From an uncultured Deferribacterales bacterium (GTDB taxonomy: Bacteria > Chrysiogenota > Deferribacteres > Deferribacterales > Mucispirillaceae): a stretch of 64,000 nt of DNA. The stretch is taken from contig CANTXF010000010.1 of the NCBI GenBank assembly GCA_947853665.1, forward strand, positions 1-64,000, given 5' to 3'. The notes below the pieces were generated by a model, which did not search any database, was not told the DNA's origin, and worked only from the letters and a program-made list of their open reading frames with translations. Positions 1-7,911 of the stretch are shown one piece after another; the first letter of the stretch is position 1; each line of letters begins with the position of its first letter. Made by a program: the position numbers and the translations under genes.

Positions 1-70
1 GAGCAAGCCGCCGTATTATAAATATTTCCCATAACTTTATTAATCCGCGTAAGGGTATAGTTGCGAAATA
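1..70. repeat. Dispersed repeat, copy 1 (truncated by window edge)
   Basis: The first 70 bases are, as reverse complement, about 90% identical to 47519-47587; the differences are one indel and a few substitutions clustered around position 45-55 of this copy, plus one A/G change. Similarity stops after about base 70 on the inner side. On the outer side it runs into the window edge, so the element probably continues to the left. It is non-coding and lies upstream of the thioredoxin-like gene at 191. Its nature (mobile extragenic repeat, remnant of an element, structured RNA) cannot be decided here. Confidence 0.85.
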
Positions 71-190
71 GAATATAAAAAAGCCATAGAACGCAATCTT
101 TTATTGTAAGAAGGCGGGCATAGGTTAAAATATCCGCTTAAAAGAGCAAAAAGCGCTCTCCCGAATAATTTATAAAAAGGAGGCTGACAA

Positions 191-595
191 GTGACTGCAG
201 ATATAGACACCGACTTGGGAATAAAAATCGGAAACGGAAAAAAAGAAGTTATAGAATTTACCGACGTAGACTGTCCGTTCTGCAAAAGGGCGGAAGATTT
301 TTTTAAAAACGCGGATGTTACCCGTTATATTTTTTTATACCCCCTTGATATTTACCATCCGGACGCCGCTATGAAATCCGTACATATATTGTGCTCCGCA
401 GACCCGGCCGAAGAATACATTAAAGTTATAAACGGCCATATCTCGGAGTTTAACTCATGCAGAGAAGGCGAGGAAACGCTGAAAATACACAGGGCGTACG
501 GAGCCAGACTGGGAGTAAGCGGAACGCCCTTTTTCCGGATAGACGGAACAGATATAAACGGCGCAGACCCTAAAATAGCGGAAATGATAAAATAG
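191..595 (+). CDS. Cytoplasmic DsbC/DsbG-like thioredoxin-fold protein
   Basis: A 134-residue protein starting at GTG behind a strong AAGGAGG at 177-183. It has a thioredoxin-type redox motif C28-P-F-C31 preceded by a beta strand ending in FTDVD, and a cis-proline loop at residues 111-114 (GTPF). CPFC in this context is typical of the DsbC/DsbG/DsbA-type oxidoreductase fold. No signal peptide or dimerisation domain is present, so unlike the periplasmic enzymes it should stay in the cytoplasm and may act as a disulfide reductase or isomerase there; the substrate is unknown. A second, exported CPFC protein is encoded at 39075-39926. It is monocistronic, with a terminator directly downstream. 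Confidence 0.75.
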   Translation: MTADIDTDLGIKIGNGKKEVIEFTDVDCPFCKRAEDFFKNADVTRYIFLYPLDIYHPDAAMKSVHILCSADPAEEYIKVINGHISEFNSCREGEETLKIHRAYGARLGVSGTPFFRIDGTDINGADPKIAEMIK

Positions 596-598
596 CGG

Positions 599-626
599 AA
601 AGCGGCTTTAAAGCCGCTTTTCGTTT
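599..626. terminator. Bidirectional rho-independent terminator
   Basis: An 11-bp perfect stem (AAAGCGGCTTT / AAAGCCGCTTT, 599-620) with T-rich sequence on the + side and A residues on the other flank sits between the convergent genes ending at 595 (+) and 637 (-). Confidence 0.8.
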
Positions 627-636
627 ATTTATCCCG

Positions 637-1890
637 TCAATATCCGAGATAGGCGTTATAGCTTTCCGTAACCTTTTTCAGATAAGCCTTAGTCTGTCCG
701 TAAGGCAGGTTGCGCATAAGCATGGCGTAGCACTGGTCCGCGGTCATGGAATTTATCACGCTCTCCGCATAGCGCAGGTTATAAGTGCCGGTAAATGCTC
801 TGGCCACGTTGCCTATGCCCGTGTTATAAGCCGCTATCGTGCAGTAGAGTCTGGAACGCCAGTCTTTTATACGGTAAAAATAATCGTGATATATTTTGGA
901 AAGATAAGCGGAGCCGAGCTGTATATTATCGGAATAATCGTACAGGTAAGACGGGCTCAATATTATTTCCCTGCCAAAAATCTCTCCGGATGCGGCCAGA
1001 CCGCCGGACTGGGGAACGAGCTGCATAAGCCCGTAAGCCGGTATATATGACGTGGCGAAAGGGTTAAATGAGCTTTCGTTATGTATCACCGCGTAAACAA
1101 GCGCGGCGGGAATCCGGTATTGTGAAGCGTATCTGGCGACGCTTTCCTTATATCTGGCGGCGCTTTTATGCACTTTGCCTCCGAGACCGCCGGGCCTCAG
1201 AAATCCGTCGTCAAGATCCAGGCCGCCGGGCTCCGAAGAAACGTTTATCCTGCCGTCGAAGCGCGCTATAAGCTTTCCGTTTCTTAAACGGTACGTTCTG
1301 ACGGAGCCGGAATCAAATATTTCCTCGGCCTTGTCCCTAACCACGTCTTCAGGCGGGTAATCGTAACCGGTAACTATCGGGGCAAGCACCGGCAATTCCT
1401 TAACGTCCGCATAAACCGCGTCCATACCCGCCTCTTTCATACGCCGCTCGATACCCGTAACAAGAGGGTCGCTTTTAAAAACCGACGCTGTAGTGGCCGA
1501 AATGAGCCCGGCAATACCGTCCGTAAAAAAATCCTTCCCCGGCGCCTCTCCATCCGCAATGGTCTCCACGGAAATAGCGCCGGTTTCAAATTCCACGCTT
1601 CTGCGGATTTTCATATCGGGAGAATAATCCACCCAGAGACTTTGGGATGTTAGATAACCGTCTCCCCACACCTGCCTTGCACGGCGGCGCAGAAGGTCCA
1701 TTTCCTCGTAGGTTATCCTGGAATACTCTTCCGCCTGAGCCTCTATTTTCTTACGATATTCGGCGGGACTCATAGAGCCGTCTTCGATAAAGCTGCCGCT
1801 TACGGCGTCCTGCGTGTTTTCATCCTGGGCGTAAACTGCCGACCAGGAAAAAAGAACGGCCGCGGCGCATATTATAAAGCGTTTCGACAT
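637..1890 (-). CDS. MltC-like lytic murein transglycosylase
   Basis: A 417-residue exported protein. The N-terminal signal peptide is hydrophobic and ends near VYA-Q22, without a lipobox cysteine, unlike E. coli MltC. Residues about 45-110 resemble the MltC N-terminal domain (a W-G-D region followed by an SRA/SVEFETG-like strand). The C-terminal third is a goose-lysozyme-like SLT domain with catalytic Glu272 in IHNESSFNP, followed by the AYGLMQLVP and AAYNTG motifs. It should cleave glycan strands with 1,6-anhydro product formation in the periplasm. ATG at 1890 is chosen over an in-frame ATG at 1908 because GAGAGG lies 8-10 bases before it. Confidence 0.85.
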   Translation of the reverse strand: MSKRFIICAAAVLFSWSAVYAQDENTQDAVSGSFIEDGSMSPAEYRKKIEAQAEEYSRITYEEMDLLRRRARQVWGDGYLTSQSLWVDYSPDMKIRRSVEFETGAISVETIADGEAPGKDFFTDGIAGLISATTASVFKSDPLVTGIERRMKEAGMDAVYADVKELPVLAPIVTGYDYPPEDVVRDKAEEIFDSGSVRTYRLRNGKLIARFDGRINVSSEPGGLDLDDGFLRPGGLGGKVHKSAARYKESVARYASQYRIPAALVYAVIHNESSFNPFATSYIPAYGLMQLVPQSGGLAASGEIFGREIILSPSYLYDYSDNIQLGSAYLSKIYHDYFYRIKDWRSRLYCTIAAYNTGIGNVARAFTGTYNLRYAESVINSMTADQCYAMLMRNLPYGQTKAYLKKVTESYNAYLGY

Positions 1891-2004
1891 ATGGCATACA
1901 CCTCTCATAAAAAATTATCGCACAATCTGTGGCACTTTAAAAGAAGCTGAAGCGACCTATAACATAAATACTCTAAATATTAAATATTTATGAACACATA
2001 AAAA

Positions 2005-2625
2005 TCAGCGGCCCAAAGTGGAGGAACGGATCAGGCCTCCGTCCAGAAACCTGAGCGGAAGATGCCCGTCCCTGCCTTCGGGGATTCCAAGGCGCGGCCT
2101 TACCAGTATTTCGGAAGGCTTATAGCCCCTGTCCTCCATGAAAAAAATATCTTTGTTAAAACGCCCGGCGTCCCAATCCGCAACCCGCAGGCACAGACTG
2201 CGGCATAAAAGAGCCTGCCCGGAGCACAGCCTTTCAAACGGTCTGGGCCGTTTTTCTCCAGTAGCTCTGTTTACTACCGGGTTGGTTTCGGACATTATTT
2301 TAAGAATCTCCGGAGAATTATCCAGATGAGCGGCGGCCGATTTAATAAGAACGGCGTTGCCTTCCCCGCGGCAGCTTACGTTCAGGGAATCGCCTCCGCG
2401 GCTGTGGTACATGTATATAGTGCCCGGAGCCATAAAAAGCGCCCTTCTCTTATGGGTATATCCCAGGCTTGCATGGCTGCCCTTTTCCGCAAGGTAATAG
2501 GCCTCAGTTTCTATTATCCTGGCAAATCTCCAGCCTTCGGGAGTTTTGCGGCAGAGAACTTTTCCAAGCATATTTCTCGCGGTTTCGGCCGCGTCCGCGT
2601 CGAAAAAACTTTCCTCTATAAACAT
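2005..2625 (-). CDS. 3-methyladenine DNA glycosylase, AAG/MPG family
   Basis: A 206-residue protein of the alkyladenine glycosylase family, which flips and excises alkylated purines (3-methyladenine, hypoxanthine) to begin base excision repair. Visible family features are MLGKVLCR, then IIETEAYY, whose Glu is the general base that activates water. These are followed by a SHASLGYT...R segment, the APGTIYMYHSRGGDSLNVSC core and GNAVLIKSAA. The start at 2625 gives the normal family N-terminus (MFIEESFF); the frame is open 37 codons further up without a convincing ribosome site. It is monocistronic, divergent from the ThrE pair. Confidence 0.85.
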   Translation of the reverse strand: MFIEESFFDADAAETARNMLGKVLCRKTPEGWRFARIIETEAYYLAEKGSHASLGYTHKRRALFMAPGTIYMYHSRGGDSLNVSCRGEGNAVLIKSAAAHLDNSPEILKIMSETNPVVNRATGEKRPRPFERLCSGQALLCRSLCLRVADWDAGRFNKDIFFMEDRGYKPSEILVRPRLGIPEGRDGHLPLRFLDGGLIRSSTLGR

Positions 2626-2868
2626 CCGTATATCCGAACCGGCCCGCAGGTAAAAACAGCGCGGAGAAAATATCCTACAGCGGGTCAGGCGTTTTTTATC
2701 GCGGTATAGTATAGCACAAAACTCTGAAAATACCAATAAGCCAGCTGCGCCGCCGACAGAACGAATAAAATTTAACCGGAAATAAACCTTTTAATCAATA
2801 ATGCATTAATTACGGTTGCTTATCGCCGCGTTTACTTATATTATTGCCGCATTCATCTCGGAGAACGT

Positions 2869-3663
2869 TTGTTTATGAACGAAAAAAACTGCACGGAAGA
2901 TATCCAGGAGCTTTCAGATTTTCTGCTGGATTACGCCGTTTCCCTTATGGGAGTGGGAGCCCATACGGCGCGGGTGGTGAGAAACACCGTAAGAATAGCC
3001 GAATGTTACGGCTACGACGTGGATATGACCATTTTCCAGCGCAACGTTACGATGACGGTAAAAAACTCTCACGATTCCTCCATACGCCGCACATACGTAA
3101 GAAAACTGATCCCCATGGCCCTTAACCTCAGGGTAATATCCAAACTGAGCGCCTTAAGCTGGGACGCTTACGACGACTGCCTGCCTCTGAACGAAGTGAA
3201 AGCGGTTTATGCCGACATTATGGCCGAACCGCCGATTTCAAGGTGGTTCGTCCTGCTGGCGGCTTCCGCCGGGAACGCGGCTTTCTGCCGTCTTTTCGGA
3301 GGGGATATTTACGCCATGGGCATAGTTTTTATCGCGACGCTGATAGGCTTTCTGGTAAGGCAGGAGCTTATGAAGCGGCACATGGATCACCGCATAGTGT
3401 TTTTTATAAGCGCCTTTCTGGCTTCGCTTATAGCTTCCGCCGGAGTCCATTTTAATATAGGCGGCACCCAGGATGTGGCAATAGCGGTAAGCGTGCTTTA
3501 CCTTATACCGGGAGTGCCTCTCATCAATTCCATAATAGACGTTATCGAAGGCCACGTGCTTATAGGCCTTTCAAGGGCCATAAACGCCGGCATACTGATT
3601 ACCTGCATAGCCCTGGGGCTTTATATGACCCTGATAATATCGGGACTAGGAACGGATATATGA
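2869..3663 (+). CDS. ThrE-type threonine/serine exporter, N-terminal subunit (DUF1212-like)
   Basis: A 264-residue membrane protein. The first ~120 residues form a soluble domain rich in conserved charged and aromatic positions (ECYGYDVDM, TMTV), followed by about five hydrophobic helices. This matches the DUF1212/ThrE half of the threonine-serine exporter family, in which one long protein is often split into two genes. The start may be TTG 2869 (5 bases after GGAG) or ATG 2875; the shorter spacing favours TTG. The stop overlaps the next start as ATGA, so the two halves are translationally coupled and probably form one exporter. The substrate is inferred from family only. Confidence 0.75.
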   Translation: MFMNEKNCTEDIQELSDFLLDYAVSLMGVGAHTARVVRNTVRIAECYGYDVDMTIFQRNVTMTVKNSHDSSIRRTYVRKLIPMALNLRVISKLSALSWDAYDDCLPLNEVKAVYADIMAEPPISRWFVLLAASAGNAAFCRLFGGDIYAMGIVFIATLIGFLVRQELMKRHMDHRIVFFISAFLASLIASAGVHFNIGGTQDVAIAVSVLYLIPGVPLINSIIDVIEGHVLIGLSRAINAGILITCIALGLYMTLIISGLGTDI

Positions 3664-4172
3664 GCTACATATCGAGCATATTTTTCGACGGACTTTTTGC
3701 GGCCGCCGCGTCCGCCGGGTTCGCCACCATATCGAACCCGCCTAAAAAGGCCATATTGATATCCGCCTCCCTTGCGGCAGTGGGGCACGGCTTGCGGTAT
3801 TTTCTCATGAACAGCACTCCTCTCGACATAACGAGCGCCACATTCGTATCGGCTTTTACCATAGGTATGGGCAGTATGCTATGCGCGAAGCTGGTTCATT
3901 TCCCGGCGGAAATATTCTCCTTTCCGTCCCTTTTGCCCATGGTGCCGGGAATGTACGCCTATAAAACGATACTTTCGCTTATATCCTTTATGAAAAGCGA
4001 CGACGAGGCCCTGCTTCAGCACATGATAATAGAAATATTCCGAAACGGCCTTACTGCCCTGGGAATAATGACGGCTCTCGTCGTCGGCGCGGCCATACCT
4101 CTTTTTATATTTTACGAACAGTCCTTCATGATGACGCGGAGAAAAAGATCGGCGAAAAACCAGGATACTTAA
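3660..4172 (+). CDS. ThrE-type exporter, C-terminal subunit (DUF3815-like)
   Basis: A 170-residue protein with four to five predicted membrane helices, including the PSLLPMVPGMYAYK segment characteristic of the second ThrE domain. The C-terminus is short and basic (RRKRSAKN). It starts inside the stop codon of the preceding gene. Together they recreate the two-domain arrangement of a complete ThrE transporter in the inner membrane. No own promoter is visible. Confidence 0.75.
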   Translation: MSYISSIFFDGLFAAAASAGFATISNPPKKAILISASLAAVGHGLRYFLMNSTPLDITSATFVSAFTIGMGSMLCAKLVHFPAEIFSFPSLLPMVPGMYAYKTILSLISFMKSDDEALLQHMIIEIFRNGLTALGIMTALVVGAAIPLFIFYEQSFMMTRRKRSAKNQDT

Positions 4173-4242
4173 AGGCGGCGCAAGCGATTCCGGACGGCTT
4201 TACGCTGCGGCCGCCATCAACATAAAAAACGCGAGGTAATCT

Positions 4243-5775
4243 ATGAAAATATTAACCGCCCTGCTGCTGACGCTTGCCGGTATACCGGCTTTTTACGCAA
4301 TAAATGCGGAGGCGGCGGAAAATCTCAGGGTAATAAAATACGACGTTTATCCCGATTCCGCCAGGCTCATTTTCGAAGCGGATTCGGAAGGCCTCGTATC
4401 AGTCGGGATACCAGCGGCGTTTCCTCCGGAAAACGTAAGGCCCCTGCCTTCCGGAAACGGCGTGGAAATCATATCCTTCAAAGCCGAAAGCTCGGAAGGC
4501 GATTTTACTGCGCCGGAATTTCTCGCCGCGGAAAAAAAGGCCATAGACGAAACTGCCGCGAAAATAAGCGCGCTTAAAAGCGATATGACCGGTCTGGACC
4601 TTTCGGCGGTGCTGCTGGACAACGTTAATATAGACGGCATAAAAGCCCAGGAGCTAGACCAGTATATAAAAACGGCTTCCGCAATGCGGATAAAGACCGC
4701 AGCAGAATACGCGGCCAAGGAAAAGGAGCTTGCCGCTCTTAACGAAAAGCTCAAGTCCATGACGCAGAATTACGAAAAGCGGCTTCCCAAAAACTGGAAC
4801 TCCCGGACTTACGTAACGGCATTAACGGCCGGAAAAGGAAAAATATATTTTGAAGCCGCAACGTCCGCCGCAGGGTGGGTTCCATCCTACAATATGGCTC
4901 TTGATACGGCTTCCGGCGTAATATCGGCGGAAATGACGGCTTCCGTCCGCCAGGCTACGGGCATGATATGGGACGGGCAGGTAGAATTTCATTCGTCCGC
5001 CCCTTCTAACGGGCGTATTCCGGCGTCCATGCCGCCCCTGGTCGCAGTAATCCCCGGCAAAAACGAACCGGCTCCCAGAACGTTAAGCAAGCCTTACGTC
5101 GCCGCAATGAAATCGGAAGCCGGGCCGGCCGCATCCGCAGCGCCGTCTTTCAGCGAAACCCTGCTGAGCCTCAATATAAAAACGAAAATATACCTTAAAG
5201 GAGACAACGCTCCCGTAACGGTCAGCCTTAAAAAATTCGGCATGAAATCTGAAACGGTATTCGAAGCCATACCCGCTTATTCGGACAAGGCCAGCCTTAC
5301 GGCCTTCCTTAAAGCGCCGGAAGCTCTGCTTGCGGGAAACGCCCGGCTTTATATAGACGGAGAGTATTCAGGAACGTCCCCCATAAAAGAAACGGAAAAA
5401 AACGGGGAAATAAGCATCCCTTTCGGAGCCGTCAAGGGAATAACAGTATCAAGAACGCCCATGATAAAGCAAACCGGCTCGTCATGGAGCAAAGGAACCC
5501 TTAAGGACGGCTATATAATCGAAGCGGTAAACGGCCTGAAAAAAGAAATAACGCTTAAAATAACCGACCGGGTGCCTGTTTCCTCCGACGAGAGCATATC
5601 CGTAAACGTAAATAAAATGAGCCCGGAACCGTCGGAAACGGCGGGCGGAGTCTGTACCTGGACGCTGAAGATGGCTCCGGGAGCCGAAAGAGAGATAGCG
5701 GTGGAATATACCGTAAAATATCCCGAAGACGGCGGACTTGATTTTAAGGACGGCGCGCCGGGTTCTTTCAATTAG
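4243..5775 (+). CDS. DUF4139 domain (mucoidy inhibitor A-like) exported protein
   Basis: A 510-residue protein with a cleavable signal peptide (residues 1-24, ending NAEA). Residues about 90-185 are charged and heptad-like, as in the coiled coil of the DUF4140/DUF4139 family. Residues about 205-250 contain the diagnostic W-x-PSYNM...A-x-VRQATGMIWDG pattern. The C-terminal third resembles the beta-rich end of that family (KDGYIIEAVNG, ITLKITDRVPVSSDESI). The family is widespread and exported; its biochemical role is not established, so none is assigned. GAGGT lies upstream of the ATG. The stop overlaps by 4 bases the stop of a convergent small gene. Confidence 0.75.
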   Translation: MKILTALLLTLAGIPAFYAINAEAAENLRVIKYDVYPDSARLIFEADSEGLVSVGIPAAFPPENVRPLPSGNGVEIISFKAESSEGDFTAPEFLAAEKKAIDETAAKISALKSDMTGLDLSAVLLDNVNIDGIKAQELDQYIKTASAMRIKTAAEYAAKEKELAALNEKLKSMTQNYEKRLPKNWNSRTYVTALTAGKGKIYFEAATSAAGWVPSYNMALDTASGVISAEMTASVRQATGMIWDGQVEFHSSAPSNGRIPASMPPLVAVIPGKNEPAPRTLSKPYVAAMKSEAGPAASAAPSFSETLLSLNIKTKIYLKGDNAPVTVSLKKFGMKSETVFEAIPAYSDKASLTAFLKAPEALLAGNARLYIDGEYSGTSPIKETEKNGEISIPFGAVKGITVSRTPMIKQTGSSWSKGTLKDGYIIEAVNGLKKEITLKITDRVPVSSDESISVNVNKMSPEPSETAGGVCTWTLKMAPGAEREIAVEYTVKYPEDGGLDFKDGAPGSFN

Positions 5776-5966
5776 ATTTGATCCGGGTCATCATTTCCGG
5801 CGTCTTTGGCGCCGGAAATTTTCTTTTCCTCATCTTCTTTAATATCGAGCCTTACGAAAAACATCCCGGCTTTGCCGCTCTCTTCTTCCACGGTTTTAAG
5901 ATAATATATGGAGCCGCCGTCGCAGATTCTGTCCCCGCCGTTCCTTTTCAGATGAATATATGCCAT
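5772..5966 (-). CDS. Small hypothetical protein (64 aa)
   Basis: This short gene is supported mainly by its strong ribosome site (AAAGGAG 6-7 bases before ATG 5966). The product has a basic N-terminal part (HLKRNGGDRICDGGSIYYLKT), a central beta-like stretch and an acidic tail. The N-terminal half resembles small single-domain proteins with a GGSIYYL strand, but I recognise no family. It lies downstream of the nitroreductase gene on the same strand (43-bp gap), so cotranscription is likely. Its stop overlaps the end of the convergent DUF4139 gene. Confidence 0.55.
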   Translation of the reverse strand: MAYIHLKRNGGDRICDGGSIYYLKTVEEESGKAGMFFVRLDIKEDEEKKISGAKDAGNDDPDQI

Positions 5967-6009
5967 ATTGACTGTCTCCTTTAAAAACGGCGGGAAAAGC
6001 CCGGCGTTT

Positions 6010-6528
6010 TTACAGTTTTTCAAAAAATACCGTGCCGCTTAACGGTTTACGCGCGGCTGCATGCCTGTCTGGAGAAGAAGGGTCTCCTTCAGCGTAGCCG
6101 ACGGCCAGAATGTTTACCGGCTCGAACTCTTTTGGTATATCAAACTCCTTTCTGAGTATTTCCGGCTCGAACCTGCATATCCATACGCTGCCAAGCCCCA
6201 GGCTGGCGGCTTCAAGCATCATGTGGTCAGTAACTATGCTGGCGTCTATATCGGTAAGCTTTTTGCCGTCAAAGGGCCTTACCCATGTTTCGGACGTATC
6301 GGCGCATATAATAAAAATCAGCGGAGCGCCGAAAATCTTTGCCGCCCTGCCGGCCTTTTCCAGCCCTTCCGCGCTTTCCACAACGATTATCCTCTGAGGC
6401 TGTCTGTTTGCTCCCGTGGGAGCCACACGGCCGGCCTCAAGTATTTTATCGAGTTTCTCCTTTTCCACCTTTTCAGGCTTGTATTGCCTTACGGAATATC
6501 TTTTTTTGGCAAGTTCAAGGAAATCCAT
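6010..6528 (-). CDS. Nitroreductase-family FMN oxidoreductase
   Basis: A 172-residue protein of the nitroreductase fold. Residues include the family opening KKRYSVRQY (FMN-phosphate-binding Arg and Ser), EAGRVAPTGANRQP, and the C-terminal half DASIVTDHMMLEAASLGLGSVWI followed by a PVNILAVGYAEG strand. Members are FMN-dependent NAD(P)H oxidoreductases with varied substrates; the natural one cannot be told here. ATG 6528 is preferred to ATG 6540/6543 because GGAGG stands 5 bases before it. A plausible promoter lies upstream at 6563-6590. Confidence 0.8.
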   Translation of the reverse strand: MDFLELAKKRYSVRQYKPEKVEKEKLDKILEAGRVAPTGANRQPQRIIVVESAEGLEKAGRAAKIFGAPLIFIICADTSETWVRPFDGKKLTDIDASIVTDHMMLEAASLGLGSVWICRFEPEILRKEFDIPKEFEPVNILAVGYAEGDPSSPDRHAAARKPLSGTVFFEKL

Positions 6529-6562
6529 TAAAGCCTCCATCAAAAATTTATTCTAGCGGTAT

Positions 6563-6590
6563 ATTATAAGCTAAAATATATAAGCCGCAA
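6563..6590 (-). promoter_or_regulatory. Probable promoter of the nitroreductase gene
   Basis: On the minus strand TTGCGG (6585-6590) and a perfect TATAAT (6563-6568) are separated by 16 bases, about 35 bases before the chosen start. Nothing else nearby reads as a sigma-70 type site. Confidence 0.4.
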
Positions 6591-6658
6591 CAACCGGATT
6601 CAAAAGCTGAAAAAGGCTGTTCCTCTCCGCTCTCCGTTTCCGCCAGCCCCCGCAGCAG

Positions 6659-6692
6659 CAAAAGGCGCAAATACCGGGCCGTGCGCCTTTTT
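6659..6692 (+). terminator. Isolated terminator-like hairpin
   Basis: AAAAGGCGCA / TGCGCCTTTT form a 10-bp stem with a 12-base loop, followed by T residues. No annotated gene ends here, on either strand. It could end a small untranslated RNA or act as an attenuator on a leader running toward 7041. Confidence 0.4.
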
Positions 6693-6822
6693 GACCGCTA
6701 AACGCTCCGGAACATAAGAGGCGGCAAACGTAAAGATAAAACGCAATATTCGATTTTTTATCATTATTGCCCTATTTTAAGATATTTATGATATTATTCA
6801 TATTTTTGTAAAAAATCTATTG

Positions 6823-6835
6823 TTATCAATGATAA
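6823..6835. promoter_or_regulatory. Palindromic candidate operator
   Basis: TTATCA-A-TGATAA is a perfect palindrome in the AT-rich region about 205 bases before the Crp-like gene. It is similar in style to FNR- or Fur-type boxes but matches neither consensus fully; in such AT-rich DNA chance is possible. Confidence 0.25.
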
Positions 6836-7040
6836 TAATACAATAAACTTTCCAAATAAATCTTTATTCGGGCTCTATTTAAAAAAAATTATAATAATAA
6901 TTACGATATTTTTAGTTTTAAAAGTATGAATTTAAAATTTTCTGAATATATCAAATACTTAATCAATAATTTTTACTATTTACCCTTAAACTTTACATGT
7001 ATATAATTGTCTGTCTGCTAAGAAGGGAGAAAGGAAACAT

Positions 7041-7703
7041 ATGAAAAAGTGCAGATGGACAGACCCTGTAATGAGCGGAGAGCTCACAGATATTTTCATG
7101 CGTTACGGAAAAAAGTTCATTGCGGCCAAAGGGGACGTGCTCGTAAGCTCCGCAGAAAGAAATTCTTTCTTCCACTATGTGGAAAGCGGGCTGTTGGCCG
7201 CGACCTCAGGAGCTACCCCGCCGTGCTGCCGCGGCATAATAGTAAAGCTTATACCGGAAAACAGAGCCTTCGGCTTTACTGACTATAAAACGGCCGGTAC
7301 GGAAAGATATAACCTTACGGCGCTCAGGGACAGCGCAGTATATAAACTGCCTTACGCCGTAATGGACGCCCTGATTAACGAAGGGGCCATAGACTCATGG
7401 AGCTTCAGAAGATACAGCTCTATATGCAGGCAGGCTACGGTAAACACATTTTCCACAATGCTGGCGCTGCCTCCTGATAAAAGGCTGCTGAGCCTTTACG
7501 CGGCGTCCATGCTGAACGAGTTTAACGGAACGGGTTCCGGATGCGGACCGCTTAAACTTACCCCGGAAGATATATGCGGCCTCATGTTTGCGAATCCTTA
7601 CGTACGCAGAAAGAAAAACCTGCGCCGCCTCGCCATGGAAAGCGTTTTCGGAAAAGAAAGGGAAATGCTGACCGGCATAAAAAACGTAATAGACTGCCAG
7701 TAG
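7041..7703 (+). CDS. Divergent Crp/Fnr-like transcription regulator
   Basis: A 220-residue protein. The N-terminal ~110 residues follow the cyclic-nucleotide-binding beta-roll pattern (KKFIAAKGDVLVSSAE...FFHYVESGLLA), though the phosphate-binding cassette is not conserved. A long helix (~115-150) leads to a C-terminal region opening LPPDKRLLSLYAASML and KLTPEDICGLMF, the usual Crp spacing, but the recognition helix is unusual (PYVRRKKNLRRLA). It is probably a DNA-binding regulator responding to an unknown signal. No Fnr-type N-terminal cysteine cluster is seen; two adjacent Cys occur near residue 60. It has a GGGAG ribosome site and is followed by a strong terminator. Confidence 0.55.
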   Translation: MKKCRWTDPVMSGELTDIFMRYGKKFIAAKGDVLVSSAERNSFFHYVESGLLAATSGATPPCCRGIIVKLIPENRAFGFTDYKTAGTERYNLTALRDSAVYKLPYAVMDALINEGAIDSWSFRRYSSICRQATVNTFSTMLALPPDKRLLSLYAASMLNEFNGTGSGCGPLKLTPEDICGLMFANPYVRRKKNLRRLAMESVFGKEREMLTGIKNVIDCQ

Positions 7704-7705
7704 AA

Positions 7706-7739
7706 AACCGCCTGCCTAAAAAGGCAGGCGGTTATTTTT
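7706..7739 (+). terminator. Rho-independent terminator of the Crp-like gene
   Basis: A 12-bp perfect stem AACCGCCTGCCT / AGGCAGGCGGTT with a 4-base A loop is followed by ATTTTTA, three bases after the stop codon. Its tail overlaps the stop of a convergent small gene. Confidence 0.85.
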
Positions 7740-7911
7740 ATATTAAGGGTAAAATCTCTCCCGCAACGGCAGTCCGTTCCGCCGCCGAAGCGGACGCTTC
7801 CCCTGCCACGCCTATCCAGTAAACTATCAAAGCCGCCACAACAATAGCGGCGAATATGATTATGCCTATGCCTGCCGTAGAAACGGCGGAAATTTTTTCG
7901 TTTTTTTCCAT
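7738..7911 (-). CDS. Small single-helix membrane protein (57 aa)
   Basis: A short ORF read directly from the sequence. ATG 7911 follows GAGGT at optimal distance. The product has a charged N-terminus (MEKNEK), then a hydrophobic helix from about residue 14 to 36 (GIGIIIFAAIVVAALIVYWIG), then an alanine/serine-rich tail with a few charges. It resembles small inner-membrane proteins with a single span; no family recognised. The stop codon shares bases with the convergent terminator. The helix is unlikely to arise by chance together with a good ribosome site. Confidence 0.55.
   Translation of the reverse strand: MEKNEKISAVSTAGIGIIIFAAIVVAALIVYWIGVAGEASASAAERTAVAGEILPLI

Larger units (their letters stand above)
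6544..7040. other. AT-rich divergent intergenic region
   Basis: A 497-bp region between the divergent nitroreductase and Crp-like genes. The left part (to ~6720) has ordinary composition and a strong hairpin at 6659-6692. The right part (6740-7010) is extremely AT-rich with A/T tracts, and includes the palindrome at 6823-6835. No convincing ORF on either strand. Such composition fits a promoter region with bendable DNA upstream of the regulator, but could also be decayed sequence. Confidence 0.6.

Noticed and set aside
6823-6835. Calling the palindrome a Fur or FNR box
   Set aside because: It matches neither consensus well and the region is so AT-rich that such palindromes arise by chance.
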